From contig JACQPS010000295.1 in assembly GCA_016207445.1 (NCBI GenBank), forward strand, positions 1 through 5,945: a DNA stretch of 5,945 bases, given 5' to 3'. The notes beneath the pieces are model-generated. The model did not search any database and was not told the origin of the DNA. It saw only the letters and a list, made by a program, of their open reading frames with translations. A program made the position numbers and the translations under genes. Shown piece after piece: positions 5,539 through 5,945 of this stretch; the first letter of the stretch is position 1, and each line of letters opens with the position of its first letter. This DNA is from Gemmatimonadota bacterium. GTDB lineage: Bacteria; Gemmatimonadota; Gemmatimonadetes; Longimicrobiales; RSA9.

Positions 5539-5945
5539 TTACGGCGACCCCGGAACCGACACAAGCGCGTGGTCGAGGACGAGGTGGCCCTGCTCGGCCG
5601 CGGGGGCGAGGGAGCGGGCGCGTGCGAGGGCTTCCTGCGCCGCGGCGTCGTCCCCGAGGCGTTGCTGGATCTGCGCGAGGTGCAGCCACTGCTGCCAGCT
5701 GGCGCGGTCGCCGGCGAGCCGGAGCGCCGTCTGCCTGGCCGTGAGGGCAGCCTGCCACTCGCCGAGCGCGCCGCGGGCGATGGCCAGCTGGTGGTGCAGC
5801 CCGCGCTCGTTGGGGTGTCGCGCGACGCCCGCCTCCAGCACGCCGATGGCCTGGGTGAATTTCCGCTGCTCCAGGAGGGCCTGGGCCAGCATCAGGGACG
5901 CCTCGGCGTGCTCGGGGACGAGCTGCAGAGCGCGGCGCAGCGGCC
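5539..5945 (-). CDS. TPR-repeat protein, C-terminal part (5' end outside window)
   Basis: The frame is open from the right edge to a TAA at 5541-5539 and gives about 134 visible residues. The first visible Met (codon 5892-5890) is probably internal, because TPR-like sequence (ALQLVPEHAEASL) continues upstream of it to the edge. The protein reads as roughly three tandem 34-residue helical hairpins with TPR signatures: small residues at the A/G positions, an alternating L/A pattern and Pro at the repeat ends (ARHPN, RSLAP). No enzyme motif is visible in this fragment. TPR arrays bind protein partners. Near type IV pilin genes they occur in PilF-like pilotins and in the C-terminal parts of TPR glycosyltransferases, but nothing here separates these options. 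The last 15 or so residues (HLVLDHALVSVPGSP) form a non-repeat tail. The next gene on the same strand, pilA, starts 212 bases downstream, so the two are probably separate transcription units. The TPR fold call is firm; the function is unknown. Confidence 0.85.
   Translation of the reverse strand, partial: PLRRALQLVPEHAEASLMLAQALLEQRKFTQAIGVLEAGVARHPNERGLHHQLAIARGALGEWQAALTARQTALRLAGDRASWQQWLHLAQIQQRLGDDAAAQEALARARSLAPAAEQGHLVLDHALVSVPGSP

Noticed and set aside
5327..5758. Upstream extension of the pilin frame
   Set aside because: Prepilin leaders of this class are short, the start at 5326 has the best ribosome binding site in the window, and the extension overlaps the TPR gene in another frame.

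Overview
The window comes from a GC-rich Gram-negative bacterium. GC content is visibly high throughout, with strong G/C preference at third codon positions. A type IV pilin gene next to a NtrB/NtrC-type two-component pair fits lineages such as Gemmatimonadota, Myxococcota or other delta-proteobacteria-like groups. The pilin N-terminal half looks most like pilins of these groups, but the sequence alone does not settle the phylum. No mobile element, CRISPR array, tRNA or rRNA was seen.

Every convincing gene is on the minus strand, so the transcriptional order runs from the right edge to the left. It is: the 3' end of a TPR-repeat protein gene (5945-5539, cut by the window); a 212-base intergenic region with a candidate sigma-54 promoter and an upstream inverted repeat; a complete type IVa major-pilin-like gene, pilA (5326-4913); a strong intrinsic terminator (4878-4841); a long gene for a polytopic membrane protein fused to a spermidine-synthase-like Rossmann domain (4767-1681); a 68-base gap with a possible sigma-70 promoter; a two-TM, HAMP-containing sensor histidine kinase (1612-326); and, overlapping it by 4 bases (ATGA), the receiver domain of a NtrC/PilR-type response regulator that runs off the left edge (329-1).

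The most economical reading is a pilin expression module. The kinase and regulator resemble PilS/PilR, whose known job is to activate sigma-54-dependent pilA transcription. A plausible -24/-12 element with the required GG-N10-GC geometry lies in front of pilA. The terminator after pilA would keep high-level pilin transcription out of the genes behind it. The odd member is the membrane-fused spermidine-synthase-like protein between pilA and the kinase. It belongs to a family of uncertain activity whose catalytic aspartates are substituted, and any link to pilus biology is inference from gene position. The kinase also has an unusual basic, His/Arg-rich insertion in its ATP-binding domain and no periplasmic sensor domain.
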